NCBI GenBank assembly: GCA_965250265.1
Contig: CBDFNO010000009.1
Span: forward strand, 124,001-188,000
Direction of reading: 5' to 3'
Length of the DNA: 64,000 bases
Origin: PRS1 sp965250265
Lineage (GTDB): Bacteria > Bacteroidota > Bacteroidia > Flavobacteriales > Flavobacteriaceae
Shown here one piece after another: positions 1 to 8,785 of the stretch (positions are counted from its first letter, which is position 1; every line of letters starts with the position of its first letter). The notes under the pieces were generated by a model. That model was not told where the DNA came from. It saw nothing but the letters and a program-made list of their open reading frames with translations, and did not search any database. The translations under genes and the position numbers were made by a program.

Positions 1-928
1 AACATTAACTTATGGAGGTAATGCAGAGCTAATTAACGAATTGCCTGATGTATCTTATATAAAAGTGTTGAAAACTTCTAAAACTATAGAAGAAGCTTTT
101 CAAAATTATTTATTGCAAAGAGAAAAGCATGGAAATAAACCAGAATTCTACCTTGACACTTATGAATATTTTAAAGGATGGAATAACAAATTATTATCAA
201 AACGAGTTTTATCAAATGTTTATGAAATAGCTTTTGATGATGTTAATGCTCTAAGGGCACTTTCTTATAAACAGCAAGCTAACAGAAATTATAAAGATGC
301 AGTTGTAACACTTAAGAGAGTACTAAAATTAGAACCAAAACAATCGCAGTCTTATAGAGATTTGGCATTAGCAAATAATTATTCAGGAGACTATAACAAA
401 TCATTAAAAATATATGATAATATTGATAAAAATCGAGGTGTAGGAAATATAGTTTTGTCAGGAATGAATAAAACAATTACAAATGAGACTAAAAACTTAA
501 TTGCACTTCATGGTAACCAATTGAATACTCAGGGAATTAATCAAAAATTCTTAAGGCCTTTAAAATATAAATCTAGAGTAATTTTTGAATGGAATAATTT
601 AAATGCCGAGTTTGATTTAAATATTATTAATCCACAAAAGCGTTTTTTTACTTGGTCTCATACAATTGCTGAAAACTCACAAAGAATCTTACAAGAAAAG
701 GAATTAGGTTATGGTCTTGAGGAATTCTATCTTACCTCATCTGATTTAGGAGAATGGACATTCAATATAAATTATTTCGGAAATAATTCAAAATTAGATG
801 TACCTACTTTTGTGAAAATCACTACTTATAAAAACTTTGGCTCTGCAAACGAAATTAAGGACATTAAAGTCGTTAGGTTGCACAAAAAAGATATAGAACA
901 AACCGTTGCGAAATTGAATGTAAATTAG
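1..928 (+). CDS. TPR / DUF2135-like protein, C-terminal part (5' end outside window)
   Basis: The reading frame is open from the left edge and stops at 926-928, so only the C-terminal 300 or so residues are seen. A TTG at 41 is inside the frame and is not the likely start. The visible part holds about two helical repeats of TPR type (around RALSYKQQANRNYKDAVVTL and LALANNYSGDYNKSLKIYDN). A C-terminal beta-rich block with FEWNNLNAEFDLNIINPQ and FFTWSHT resembles DUF2135-type domains found at the end of large VIT/TPR proteins of Bacteroidota. The role is unknown; a periplasmic or surface location is inferred from the family only. It converges on the MFS gene with a 17 bp gap. Confidence 0.7.
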   Translation, partial: TLTYGGNAELINELPDVSYIKVLKTSKTIEEAFQNYLLQREKHGNKPEFYLDTYEYFKGWNNKLLSKRVLSNVYEIAFDDVNALRALSYKQQANRNYKDAVVTLKRVLKLEPKQSQSYRDLALANNYSGDYNKSLKIYDNIDKNRGVGNIVLSGMNKTITNETKNLIALHGNQLNTQGINQKFLRPLKYKSRVIFEWNNLNAEFDLNIINPQKRFFTWSHTIAENSQRILQEKELGYGLEEFYLTSSDLGEWTFNINYFGNNSKLDVPTFVKITTYKNFGSANEIKDIKVVRLHKKDIEQTVAKLNVN

Positions 929-945
929 GATTGTATCTCTCTTTT

Positions 946-2220
946 TTATGCAATAATTGTTCTTTTAGAAATTTTATAGAATATTATTGATGTTATTAAC
1001 CCAATGAGTGTAAAACCAGCTAATACCAAAAACACATGTTGATGACCCAACTCTCCAGGAGAATTATCTAATAATATACCTATCATTGGTCCAGAAAAAA
1101 TTTCTGGCGTATAACCAACAAGTGAAATAAACCCAACTGCTGTCCCTGTTAATGCTAAAGGTATTTTCCCTTCTTCCATCGTCGCAAAGTATAATACTCT
1201 TACCGAATAGACACCTAAAGCCATTAAACCAATAGATAAGCCAAAAAGCAATGTGGTTTGGTCACCTATTATTCCAGAAGCAAAAATTAAACTGGTAATT
1301 AATGTTAAAAGGAATCCAATAATAATCCACAAGGACGCTTTTGTTTTATCTGCTAATAATCCAATAACCACTCCAATAACTGGACGCATATATAATAAAT
1401 AAGTTCCAACTTTTGCAGATTCAATTTTATTATAATTCATTACATTTTCTGCATAAAGACTGAATACATCTGTCATTTTATATCCATAATAAGCACATAA
1501 AATGATAATCATTAGTAGCCATACGGCTTTAAACTTCATTACAACCCTAAAGTTTTCCAATGTAATTTTATTAGCTTTTTCTGTTTTTGTGTCTTCAGTA
1601 TCATTAAATTTTAAAAGGAAAAAAACTAGAACTGCAATTGCAATAACAGCAAAGGACGTGTAGATTATAACTTGTTTGAAAGCTTCACGACGCTCTGCAA
1701 TAGAAGTAAGTTCAATATCTTTTGTAATGAATAAAGAAAAAATGAGTACACCAACTGATCCAAAAATTGCGGCAACAAGTCCACGACCACCATCTAAAAA
1801 TCCAAAAGCAATACCTTGTTTAGATTTACCTCCCCAAATTCTGGTCGCTTTTATCATAGCTGCCCAAAACAGAAAAATAGTGGTAAATCCCCAATAACCA
1901 TAGATAAGATGAAGATTTTCTAGTGTTGGATACGTTGCTAAATAAAAACCGCCAAGCGCTGTAAGTAACAAGGCTACAGACATTAAATATCTTGGGTTGA
2001 ATCTATCTGCTAAAGGGCCTCCAAATAGATAAGAGAACAATGCAACAAGTCCGTATACAGAGAAACAACTTCCTATTTGTGTATTGTTTATCTCAAAAGC
2101 TTCTAAAAATGTAGATCTAAAAATACGTTGTAAAACAAATGGCAAAATAAAAATAGCCTCTCCAGCTAGAATAAGGAGAACAATAACGTAAATAGGTTGC
2201 TTTGTCTTAAACGAATGCAT
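946..2220 (-). CDS. MFS transporter
   Basis: A 424-residue integral membrane protein with about 12 hydrophobic segments. It has the loop signature GGPLADRFNPRY after the second helix, which is the typical MFS GxLaDrxG/R region, and a charged central loop near residues 205-225 (NDTEDTKTEKANKITLENF) between the two six-helix halves. The substrate cannot be read from the sequence. Its ATG lies 2 bp after the stop of the upstream acyl-CoA carboxylase gene on the same strand, so the two are probably co-transcribed, which would fit uptake or export of an organic acid or a related metabolite. That link is inference. Confidence 0.85.
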   Translation of the reverse strand: MHSFKTKQPIYVIVLLILAGEAIFILPFVLQRIFRSTFLEAFEINNTQIGSCFSVYGLVALFSYLFGGPLADRFNPRYLMSVALLLTALGGFYLATYPTLENLHLIYGYWGFTTIFLFWAAMIKATRIWGGKSKQGIAFGFLDGGRGLVAAIFGSVGVLIFSLFITKDIELTSIAERREAFKQVIIYTSFAVIAIAVLVFFLLKFNDTEDTKTEKANKITLENFRVVMKFKAVWLLMIIILCAYYGYKMTDVFSLYAENVMNYNKIESAKVGTYLLYMRPVIGVVIGLLADKTKASLWIIIGFLLTLITSLIFASGIIGDQTTLLFGLSIGLMALGVYSVRVLYFATMEEGKIPLALTGTAVGFISLVGYTPEIFSGPMIGILLDNSPGELGHQHVFLVLAGFTLIGLITSIIFYKISKRTIIA

Positions 2221-2222
2221 TA

Positions 2223-3851
2223 CTAAACTTGAATTACGCCTAAATTAAACGATTTTTCAATAGGAGCGTGGTCAGCAGCTTCAATTCCCATACCAATCCA
2301 TTTTCGTGTATCAAGTGGGTCAATAATTGCATCTGTCCATAGGCGTGCAGCAGCATAATAAGGAGAGGTTTGAGTATCATACCTCGATTTTATCTTGTTA
2401 TAAAGCGCTTCTTCTTTTTCTTTTGTAAATTTTTCACCTTTCTTTCCCAGTGATGCTTTTTCAATTTGTAACAAAACTTTAGCAGCTGTACTTCCACCCA
2501 TTACCGCAAGTTCAGCACTTGGCCACGCAACAATAAGTCTTGGATCGTAGGCTTTGCCACACATTGCATAATTACCAGCTCCGTAACTATTACCAATTAT
2601 AATAGTGAATTTTGGCACAACAGAATTACTTATTGCACTTACCATTTTAGCACCATCTTTTATAATACCTCCATGTTCACTTTTGCTACCTACCATAAAG
2701 CCTGTAACATCTTGTAAAAACACTAATGGAATTTTTTTCTGGTTGCAATTAGCAATAAAACGAGTGGCTTTATCGGCACTATCAGAATAAATGACACCTC
2801 CAAACCGCATTTCACCCTTTTTAGTTTTCACAACTTTACGTTGGTTGGCTACAATACCAACTGCCCAACCATCAATTCTGGCATAACCGGTTATTAACGT
2901 TTTACCAAAACCTGCTTTGTATTCTTCAAATTCTGAATCATCAACCAGACGATTTATGATTTCCATCATATTGTATTGCTCGGCTCTGGATTTTGGTAGA
3001 ATACCGTAAATGCCTTCTGGATTTTCTTTAGGTTTTAAACTTTTAATTCTATTAAAACCAGCGTTATCAAAATCACCAATTTTATCAACTATATTTTTTA
3101 TAGTATCTAATGCATCAGCATCATCCTTAGCTTTGTAATCAGTAACACCAGAGATTTCACTATGAGTAGTTGCTCCTCCAAGTGTTTCATTGTCTATACT
3201 TTCTCCAATTGCAGCTTTAACTAAATAACTGCCTGCTAGGAATATACTTCCTGTTTTGTCTACAATAATAGCCTCGTCACTCATTATGGGAAGATAAGCT
3301 CCACCTGCAACACAACTTCCCATAATGGCAGATATTTGTGTAATTCCCATACTGCTCATTACAGCATTGTTTCTAAAAATTCGACCGAAATGTTCCTTGT
3401 CAGGAAAAATCTCATCTTGCATTGGTAAATAAACACCAGCACTGTCCACCAAATAAATAATTGGTAAACGATTTTCTATAGCAATTTCTTGAGCGCGTAG
3501 ATTCTTTTTTGCGGTAATTGGAAACCAAGCTCCGGCCTTTACAGTAGCATCATTAGCGACAACAACACATTGCTTTCCTTTTATATAACCTATCTTAACA
3601 ACAACGCCTCCTGATGGACATCCGCCATGTTCTTTATACATGTCCTTACCTGCAAATGCTCCTATTTCTATACAATTAGAACCTTTGTCCAATAGGTAAT
3701 CAATGCGTTCTCGAGCTGTCATTTTGCCTTTTGAATGATGCTTTTCTATTCTTGTTTTACCACCACCAAGTTTTACTTTGGCTAAGTGCTTTGTTAATTC
3801 AGAAACTAAAAGTTTATTATAATCTTCTTTTTTATTGAAGTCGATATCCAT
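2223..3851 (-). CDS. acyl-CoA carboxylase beta (carboxyltransferase) subunit, methylcrotonyl-CoA type
   Basis: A 542-residue carboxyltransferase of the PccB/MccB family, which moves CO2 from biotin to an acyl-CoA. The N-terminal half has GSCVAGGAYLPIMSDEAIIV and SGVTDYKAKDDADAL. The C-terminal half has an oxyanion-type GNSYGAGNYAMCGKAYDPR and ends with DAIIDPLDTRKWIGMGIEAA. This pattern and length match the methylcrotonyl-CoA carboxylase beta branch better than propionyl-CoA carboxylase, so leucine degradation is a reasonable guess. No biotin-carrying alpha subunit is in the window. It is the first gene of a probable two-gene unit with the MFS transporter. Confidence 0.88.
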   Translation of the reverse strand: MDIDFNKKEDYNKLLVSELTKHLAKVKLGGGKTRIEKHHSKGKMTARERIDYLLDKGSNCIEIGAFAGKDMYKEHGGCPSGGVVVKIGYIKGKQCVVVANDATVKAGAWFPITAKKNLRAQEIAIENRLPIIYLVDSAGVYLPMQDEIFPDKEHFGRIFRNNAVMSSMGITQISAIMGSCVAGGAYLPIMSDEAIIVDKTGSIFLAGSYLVKAAIGESIDNETLGGATTHSEISGVTDYKAKDDADALDTIKNIVDKIGDFDNAGFNRIKSLKPKENPEGIYGILPKSRAEQYNMMEIINRLVDDSEFEEYKAGFGKTLITGYARIDGWAVGIVANQRKVVKTKKGEMRFGGVIYSDSADKATRFIANCNQKKIPLVFLQDVTGFMVGSKSEHGGIIKDGAKMVSAISNSVVPKFTIIIGNSYGAGNYAMCGKAYDPRLIVAWPSAELAVMGGSTAAKVLLQIEKASLGKKGEKFTKEKEEALYNKIKSRYDTQTSPYYAAARLWTDAIIDPLDTRKWIGMGIEAADHAPIEKSFNLGVIQV

Positions 3852-3948
3852 TTATGAATTGTTTACTGCTAAAATACAAAAGAACTTTTTCTCACGAAAG
3901 TGTGAATCTTTTAAATGAATTTAATATAATTTATATTACACGGAAGTA

Positions 3949-3985
3949 TATTCCTTGGAAAATAAAAATTTATTTTGTACATTTG
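3949..3985 (+). promoter_or_regulatory. Flavobacterial promoter overlapping a MarR-type operator
   Basis: A -7 box TACATTTG (3978-3985) fits the Bacteroidota consensus TAnnTTTG, with TTG at 3955-3957 as -33 box, 20 bp upstream. The -33 box lies in an imperfect palindrome TATTCCTTGGAAAATA (3949-3964). Its core TTCCnnGGAA is shared with the perfect palindrome at 5444-5463 in front of the pirin gene. A MarR gene lies between them, so autoregulation is likely (inference). Confidence 0.6.
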
Positions 3986-4006
3986 TCAAAAATTAAATAA
4001 TTACAG

Positions 4007-4540
4007 ATGAAAAATATAATAGCCTTTGCCGGAAGTAACAGTAAAAAATCAATTAATAAACAATTAGCAAATTATGTTGCGAATCAAATTAATGATGTTG
4101 AAATCAAAGTTTTAGATTTAAATGATTTCGAATTACCATTATATGGCATCGACTATGAGATTGATCGTGGCATTCCGGATAATGCACAAAAGTTTTTAGA
4201 TGAGATAAAAACAGCAGATGGCGTTGTATTATCTCTTGCAGAGCATAATGGAGCTTATGCAACAGTTTTTAAAAATCTTTTTGATTGGATGTCGAGAATA
4301 GATGGAAAGCTTTGGAGCAATAAACCTATGCTGTTAATGTCAACCTCACCAGGAGGTAGAGGAGGAGCTTCCGTTTTACAACTAGCAAAAAACACTTTTT
4401 CTCATCTGGGCGGAAATATTATTGCAGATTTTTCATTACCTTCATTTGCACAAAACTTTTCAGAAGATGGTATTGTTGATGCTAAATTAAAACATGAATT
4501 AGCAGAAGCTACTTCTAAGTTTGAAAATGCTATTTATTAA
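4007..4540 (+). CDS. NADPH-dependent FMN reductase (flavodoxin-like fold)
   Basis: A 177-residue protein with the flavodoxin-like fold of the NADPH-dependent FMN reductase family. The N-terminal GSNSKKSINKQLA is the FMN phosphate loop, AEHNGAYATVFKNLFDW contains the usual E-x-N-x-x-x-P/A-like segment, and STSPGGRGGASVL is the second flavin-contact loop. It probably reduces flavins or quinones in the cytoplasm. It is first in the run reductase, 4Fe-4S/CDGSH protein, MarR, pirin, with gaps of 15, 3 and 55 bp. The promoter at 3949-3985 drives it. Members of this family under MarR control often answer quinone or electrophile stress, which is the best guess here. Confidence 0.85.
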   Translation: MKNIIAFAGSNSKKSINKQLANYVANQINDVEIKVLDLNDFELPLYGIDYEIDRGIPDNAQKFLDEIKTADGVVLSLAEHNGAYATVFKNLFDWMSRIDGKLWSNKPMLLMSTSPGGRGGASVLQLAKNTFSHLGGNIIADFSLPSFAQNFSEDGIVDAKLKHELAEATSKFENAIY

Positions 4541-4555
4541 TTTAAAATTTATATT

Positions 4556-4987
4556 ATGAGTTCAGATAGAGAAATAGTTAAGGAATATACAAACGGAGAG
4601 TTAACTATTATTTGGAAACCAAAGACTTGTATTCATGCCAAAGAATGTGTAAAGCGTCTTCCGAAAGTTTATAATCAATATGAAAGACCTTGGATTAAAG
4701 CAGAAAATGCTTCAATTGAAGAGCTAAAAGAACAAATAAAAGCTTGCCCATCTGGAGCTTTATCATATAAAATGAGTAATGAGGAAGATAAAGAAGAAGT
4801 TCACCTAGAAACTAAAATTGAAGTTCTTGAAAACGGGCCATTATTGGTTTATGGAACCTTACATATTACAAATTCCAATGGTGATAAGGAAATAAAGAAT
4901 AAAACAACAGCATTTTGCAGATGTGGAGCGTCACAAAACAAACCATACTGCGATGGAGCTCATAGAGAAGCTGAATTTAAAGGATAA
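4556..4987 (+). CDS. 4Fe-4S mono-cluster (Fer4_19) plus CDGSH iron-sulfur protein
   Basis: A 143-residue fusion of two small iron-sulfur modules. Residues about 1-70 have the divergent ferredoxin-like pattern CIHAKECVKRLPKVY followed by IKACPSGALSY. Residues about 85-143 have a CDGSH (mitoNEET-like) motif, FCRCGASQNKPYCDGAH, whose three Cys and one His bind a 2Fe-2S cluster. The domain pair is known from bacterial CDGSH proteins. It is likely a cytoplasmic redox protein that works with the neighbouring FMN reductase; that partnership is inferred from the 15 bp gap and shared promoter. Confidence 0.85.
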   Translation: MSSDREIVKEYTNGELTIIWKPKTCIHAKECVKRLPKVYNQYERPWIKAENASIEELKEQIKACPSGALSYKMSNEEDKEEVHLETKIEVLENGPLLVYGTLHITNSNGDKEIKNKTTAFCRCGASQNKPYCDGAHREAEFKG

Positions 4988-4990
4988 TTA

Positions 4991-5428
4991 ATGGGAGATA
5001 TTTCGGAGGATATTAATTCAAAGTTTCCAAATAATAAAGTGAAGGCGTTATTAAATATTATTTATACGGCAAATTGGATTAATAGTCATCAAAATGCGTT
5101 CTTCAAAACTTATAGTATTTCTCCACAGCAATATAATATATTGAGAATATTAAAAGGAGCTGCAGAACCATTAAAAGTACAAACTATTAAAGATAGAATG
5201 ATAGAGCGTTCTCCAAATGCAACACGTTTAATGGACAAACTTTGTGCAAAACAATTAATAGAACGTATTGCTTGTCCTGATGATCGAAGAGTTGTACATA
5301 TTGAAATAACAAAAAAAGGCTTATCCCTTTTAGATAAAATATCAAAACAGATGAATTTAGATTTTTTAAAGAATCTAAACGAAAAAGAAGCAGGTCAGTT
5401 AAGTGATTTGCTTGATAAAATCAGATAA
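4991..5428 (+). CDS. MarR family transcriptional regulator
   Basis: A 145-residue winged-helix regulator. YSISPQQYNILRILKGA starts the DNA-binding core, RMIERSPNATRLMDKLCAK is the recognition-helix region and CPDDRRVVHIEITKKG is the wing with the conserved DxR. It starts 3 bp after the CDGSH gene and lies between two matching palindromes (3949-3964 and 5444-5463), which are the obvious candidates for its binding sites. It would repress the reductase operon and the pirin gene until a ligand or oxidant releases it. Ligand unknown. Confidence 0.88.
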   Translation: MGDISEDINSKFPNNKVKALLNIIYTANWINSHQNAFFKTYSISPQQYNILRILKGAAEPLKVQTIKDRMIERSPNATRLMDKLCAKQLIERIACPDDRRVVHIEITKKGLSLLDKISKQMNLDFLKNLNEKEAGQLSDLLDKIR

Positions 5429-5443
5429 AAAAAATTTAACAAA

Positions 5444-5463
5444 ATAGTTTCCATGGAAACTAT
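5444..5463. promoter_or_regulatory. Perfect 20-bp palindrome, probable MarR operator
   Basis: ATAGTTTCCATGGAAACTAT reads the same on both strands. It sits 16 bp after the marR stop and 20 bp before the pirin start. Its core TTTCC-AT-GGAAA recurs imperfectly at 3949-3964 in front of the first gene of the cluster. Binding by the MarR encoded between them is inferred. Confidence 0.7.
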
Positions 5464-5483
5464 ATAAAGAAAGGAAATTTAAA

Positions 5484-6356
5484 ATGAAATTAAATACAAT
5501 AAAAAAAATAGGAAGAAGCGATTTTACTAATATGGGACCAATAGAATTGTGTCAACCCATACCAACGCAGCAAATAGAAATGATAGACCCATTTGTGTTA
5601 TTACATCATTATGGTCCATATGAAATTAATGAAGATAGTAATCCGTTCGATCTTGGACCACATCCACATCGTGGGTTTGAACCGGTAACATTTTTAATAC
5701 AAGGAGAACAATTACATAGAGATTCTCTTGGCCATGAAAGTATTGTAAAAGCGGGAGACGTACAATGGACAACTGCTGGATTAGGTATTATTCATGCCGA
5801 AGGACCGACAAAAGAATTTGTGCAGCGTGGAGGAACGCTGGAAGGTATTCAGTTATGGTTAAATCTCCCTGCTGAAAAGAAAATGATTCCTGCTAATTAT
5901 CAGCATGTAAAAAATGAAGACTTTCCAGTGATTACTTCTGAAGATGACAAAGTTAAAATTCAAATTATTGCTGGAGATTTAGAAAATAAATCAGGAAAGA
6001 TTATAACACAAACTCCAGTTAGTGCATTTAAGATAGATGTTGAAAAAGATGGATATTATGAGTTAGAAATTCCAAAAGAGGAACAATCACTATTATATCT
6101 ATTACATGGAAATGTGGTTATTAATGATATGACTTCTCTAGTTGAGGACAAAAATCAGCTTATTGAATTTCATCAAGATGGTGAAGGGTTTTCAATAAAA
6201 GGAAACGAAAAGAGTAAGTTGTTATTTTTATCTGGTGCACCATTAAAAGAGCATGTTACAAGTTGGGGACCTTATGTTATGAATACACAAACCGAAATTA
6301 TGGAGGCAATGCGAGATTACCAAAATGGTAAAATGGGATTTCTTCCAGTGAGTTAA
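5484..6356 (+). CDS. pirin family protein (cupin)
   Basis: A 290-residue bicupin of the pirin/YhaK family. The metal site is intact in the N-terminal cupin: His60 and His62 in PHPHRGFE, and His104 and Glu106 in GIIHAEGP. The C-terminal cupin starts near residue 165. Several bacterial pirins act as quercetinases or respond to oxidants. The ATG at 5484 lies 20 bp after the perfect palindrome and is preceded by an AAAGAAAGGA ribosome-binding stretch. The gene is followed at once by a strong terminator (6357-6383), so the MarR cluster ends here. Confidence 0.9.
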   Translation: MKLNTIKKIGRSDFTNMGPIELCQPIPTQQIEMIDPFVLLHHYGPYEINEDSNPFDLGPHPHRGFEPVTFLIQGEQLHRDSLGHESIVKAGDVQWTTAGLGIIHAEGPTKEFVQRGGTLEGIQLWLNLPAEKKMIPANYQHVKNEDFPVITSEDDKVKIQIIAGDLENKSGKIITQTPVSAFKIDVEKDGYYELEIPKEEQSLLYLLHGNVVINDMTSLVEDKNQLIEFHQDGEGFSIKGNEKSKLLFLSGAPLKEHVTSWGPYVMNTQTEIMEAMRDYQNGKMGFLPVS

Positions 6357-6383
6357 AAAGAACATCCGAAAGGATGTTTTTTT
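6357..6383 (+). terminator. Rho-independent terminator after pirin gene
   Basis: AACATCC, a GAAA tetraloop, GGATGTT and a run of T form a compact stem right after the pirin stop codon. Confidence 0.85.
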
Positions 6384-6434
6384 ATATAAAAAGGCGATAT
6401 TTGTGTTTCGACTAATAATCAAACGGAATTAATT

Positions 6435-6617
6435 ATGGCGATGAATAAAAATACAGTTTTAGCGTGGGCTACTACAATTATGATTATAGTAGGATTAGGA
6501 TTAATAGCTCTTGGAGCCTTTAGATATGACGAAATTGCTGGATGGGGTTTTGCCGCAGTTGGTATTGGTTTTTTTGCAATTGCTTGGGTGTTTAATGCTT
6601 TAAAAGGACGTGTTTAA
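6435..6617 (+). CDS. CAL67264 family small membrane protein
   Basis: A 60-residue protein with two hydrophobic segments (VLAWATTIMIIVGLGLIALG and GWGFAAVGIGFFAIAWVFNA) separated by AFRYDEIAG. Size and sequence match the small membrane protein conserved in Flavobacteriaceae known as the CAL67264 family; function unknown. The stop codon at 6615-6617 abuts the ettA start at 6618 with no gap, which suggests coupled translation. Confidence 0.8.
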   Translation: MAMNKNTVLAWATTIMIIVGLGLIALGAFRYDEIAGWGFAAVGIGFFAIAWVFNALKGRV

Positions 6618-8309
6618 ATGAGCGACGATAAAAAAGTAATCTTCTCAATGGCAGGAGTTAGTAAGACCTATCAAGGTGTTAATATTCCAGTTTTAAAGAA
6701 AATATATTTAAGTTTTTTTTATGGTGCTAAAATCGGGATTTTAGGGCTTAACGGTTCAGGGAAATCGACGTTGTTGAGGATTATTGCTGGTGTTGAAAAA
6801 AATTACCAAGGTGATGTCACATTTTTGCAAGACTATTCTGTTGGGTATTTAGAGCAAGAACCACAACTGGATGAAAATAAAACAGTCATTGAGATCGTAA
6901 AGAAAGGAGTAGCAGAAACAGTTGCTATACTAGATGAATACAACAAAATAAACGATATGTTTGGATTGGAAGAAGTATATTCCAATCCTGAAAAGATGGA
7001 AAAGTTAATGGTACAGCAAGCCGAGCTTCAAGATAAAATTGATGCATCTAATGCTTGGGAACTTGATACCAAACTTGAAATTGCTATGGATGCCTTACGA
7101 ACTCCTGATGCTGATAAAAAAATAGGCATATTGTCTGGTGGTGAGAGACGTCGTGTAGCCTTGTGTCGTTTGCTATTACAAGAACCAGATGTGTTATTAT
7201 TAGACGAACCTACAAACCATTTAGATGCAGAATCTGTACATTGGTTAGAACATCATTTAGCGCAATATAAAGGAACTGTAATTGCGGTTACTCACGATAG
7301 ATATTTTTTAGATAATGTAGCCGGTTGGATTCTAGAGTTGGATAGAGGAGAAGGGATTCCTTGGAAAGGGAATTATTCGTCGTGGTTAGATCAAAAGTCT
7401 AAACGTTTAGCACAGGAAAGTAAAACAGCGTCGAAACGTCAAAAAACCTTAGAGCGTGAGTTAGAATGGGTACGTCAAGGTGCTAAAGGGCGTCAAACAA
7501 AACAAAAAGCACGTTTAAAGAATTACGATAAGTTAATGAGTCAGGACCAAAAGCAGTTGGATGAAAAGCTAGAAATCTATATTCCAAATGGCCCACGTCT
7601 TGGCACTAATGTTATTGAATCTAATGGAGTTAGTAAAGCTTATGATGATAAATTATTATACGAAGATTTAAACTTTAATTTACCGCAGGCAGGAATAGTT
7701 GGTATCATTGGGCCTAATGGCGCAGGAAAGACGACTATTTTTAGAATGATAATGGGTGAGGAAACTTCGGATAAAGGCGAATTTAAAGTTGGTGATACAG
7801 CTAAAATCGCTTATGTAGATCAGGCACACTCAAATATAGATTCCGATAAAACTATTTGGCAAAATTTTAGTGATGAGCAAGACCTCATTACGATGGGTGG
7901 ACGACAAGTAAATTCGCGCGCGTATTTGAGTCGTTTTAATTTTAGTGGAAGCGAACAAAATAAAAAGGTTAAACAGCTATCAGGAGGTGAGCGTAATCGT
8001 TTACATTTGGCAATGACCTTAAAAGAGGAAGGCAATGTATTACTTTTAGATGAGCCAACTAACGATTTAGATGTTAACACATTACGAGCTTTGGAAGAAG
8101 GTTTAGAAAATTTTGCTGGTTGTGCAGTTGTAATCTCTCACGACAGATGGTTTTTAGATAGAATATGTACTCATATATTGGCTTTCGAAGGCAATTCCCA
8201 AGTGTATTTCTTTGAAGGTGGTTTCTCCGATTATGAAGAAAATAAAAAGAAGCGATTAGGTGGAGATTTAATCCCTAAACGTATAAAATATAAAAAGTTA
8301 ATTAGATAA
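6618..8309 (+). CDS. ettA: energy-dependent translational throttle protein EttA (ABC-F)
   Basis: A 563-residue ABC-F ATPase with no membrane segment. The first ATPase has Walker A GLNGSGKST (about residues 43-51), signature LSGGERRR and Walker B LLLDEPTNHLD. The second has GPNGAGKTT, LSGGERNR and LLLDEPTNDLD. Between them lies the basic linker with KRQKTLERELEWVRQG and KGRQTKQKARLKNYDKL, typical of EttA. Family members bind the ribosomal E site and gate the first elongation step by ATP/ADP level. Length is normal (about 555-565). Confidence 0.92.
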   Translation: MSDDKKVIFSMAGVSKTYQGVNIPVLKKIYLSFFYGAKIGILGLNGSGKSTLLRIIAGVEKNYQGDVTFLQDYSVGYLEQEPQLDENKTVIEIVKKGVAETVAILDEYNKINDMFGLEEVYSNPEKMEKLMVQQAELQDKIDASNAWELDTKLEIAMDALRTPDADKKIGILSGGERRRVALCRLLLQEPDVLLLDEPTNHLDAESVHWLEHHLAQYKGTVIAVTHDRYFLDNVAGWILELDRGEGIPWKGNYSSWLDQKSKRLAQESKTASKRQKTLERELEWVRQGAKGRQTKQKARLKNYDKLMSQDQKQLDEKLEIYIPNGPRLGTNVIESNGVSKAYDDKLLYEDLNFNLPQAGIVGIIGPNGAGKTTIFRMIMGEETSDKGEFKVGDTAKIAYVDQAHSNIDSDKTIWQNFSDEQDLITMGGRQVNSRAYLSRFNFSGSEQNKKVKQLSGGERNRLHLAMTLKEEGNVLLLDEPTNDLDVNTLRALEEGLENFAGCAVVISHDRWFLDRICTHILAFEGNSQVYFFEGGFSDYEENKKKRLGGDLIPKRIKYKKLIR

Positions 8310-8317
8310 ATTCTATT

Positions 8318-8560
8318 CTAATAATTATCGTATAAATGACCTTCGGTAAAGTCTTTATAAACTTTGTTATCTTCTTTCGATTGTAAATTAGTAGACTTAC
8401 TTAATCGTTCATTTTCAGCTTTCAATTTAAAAGATTTTCTAACTCCAAGTAGCAATAATACAAGAAATATAAATCCTGTTATTATCAATATTGCCACAAT
8501 ATTAATTTGTTCAATTAAAGAAAATGTACGTATAGTTGTTTGTAATAAAGTATAAAACAT
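8318..8560 (-). CDS. small single-pass membrane protein, unknown function
   Basis: An 80-residue protein with one membrane helix at about residues 20-40 (VAILIITGFIFLVLLLLGV) followed by a basic, polar, probably coiled-coil tail (KSFKLKAENERLSKS). It converges on ettA with an 8 bp gap. I chose this strand because the product is a coherent TM-plus-tail protein, whereas the frame on the other strand is its antisense shadow. No family recognised. Confidence 0.55.
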   Translation of the reverse strand: MFYTLLQTTIRTFSLIEQINIVAILIITGFIFLVLLLLGVRKSFKLKAENERLSKSTNLQSKEDNKVYKDFTEGHLYDNY

Positions 8561-8752
8561 AATAGGCTATGATTTGGGGTTTATAGCTTGACAAAGATAT
8601 AACTTATTCTTAATATAATCAACAAAAAGGATATTATTTATTTGAAAATCAGCTTAATAGAATATTTTAAAATCCACTAATATAAATGTTGCTTGATGAT
8701 TTATATTTACGACATTAATTAGTGAATTAATATTTATAATTTAAAATCTTTA

Positions 8753-8777
8753 GTTAATTTTAGAAGCTAAAATTAAC
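8753..8777 (+). promoter_or_regulatory. Perfect 11-bp inverted repeat just upstream of pcm
   Basis: GTTAATTTTAG, 3-base loop AAG, then CTAAAATTAAC. The right arm ends 8 bases before the TTG start of pcm at 8786. No T run follows, so it is not a typical terminator. It could be an operator or an mRNA hairpin over the ribosome-binding region. Confidence 0.5.
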
Positions 8778-8785
8778 ATCACTTT

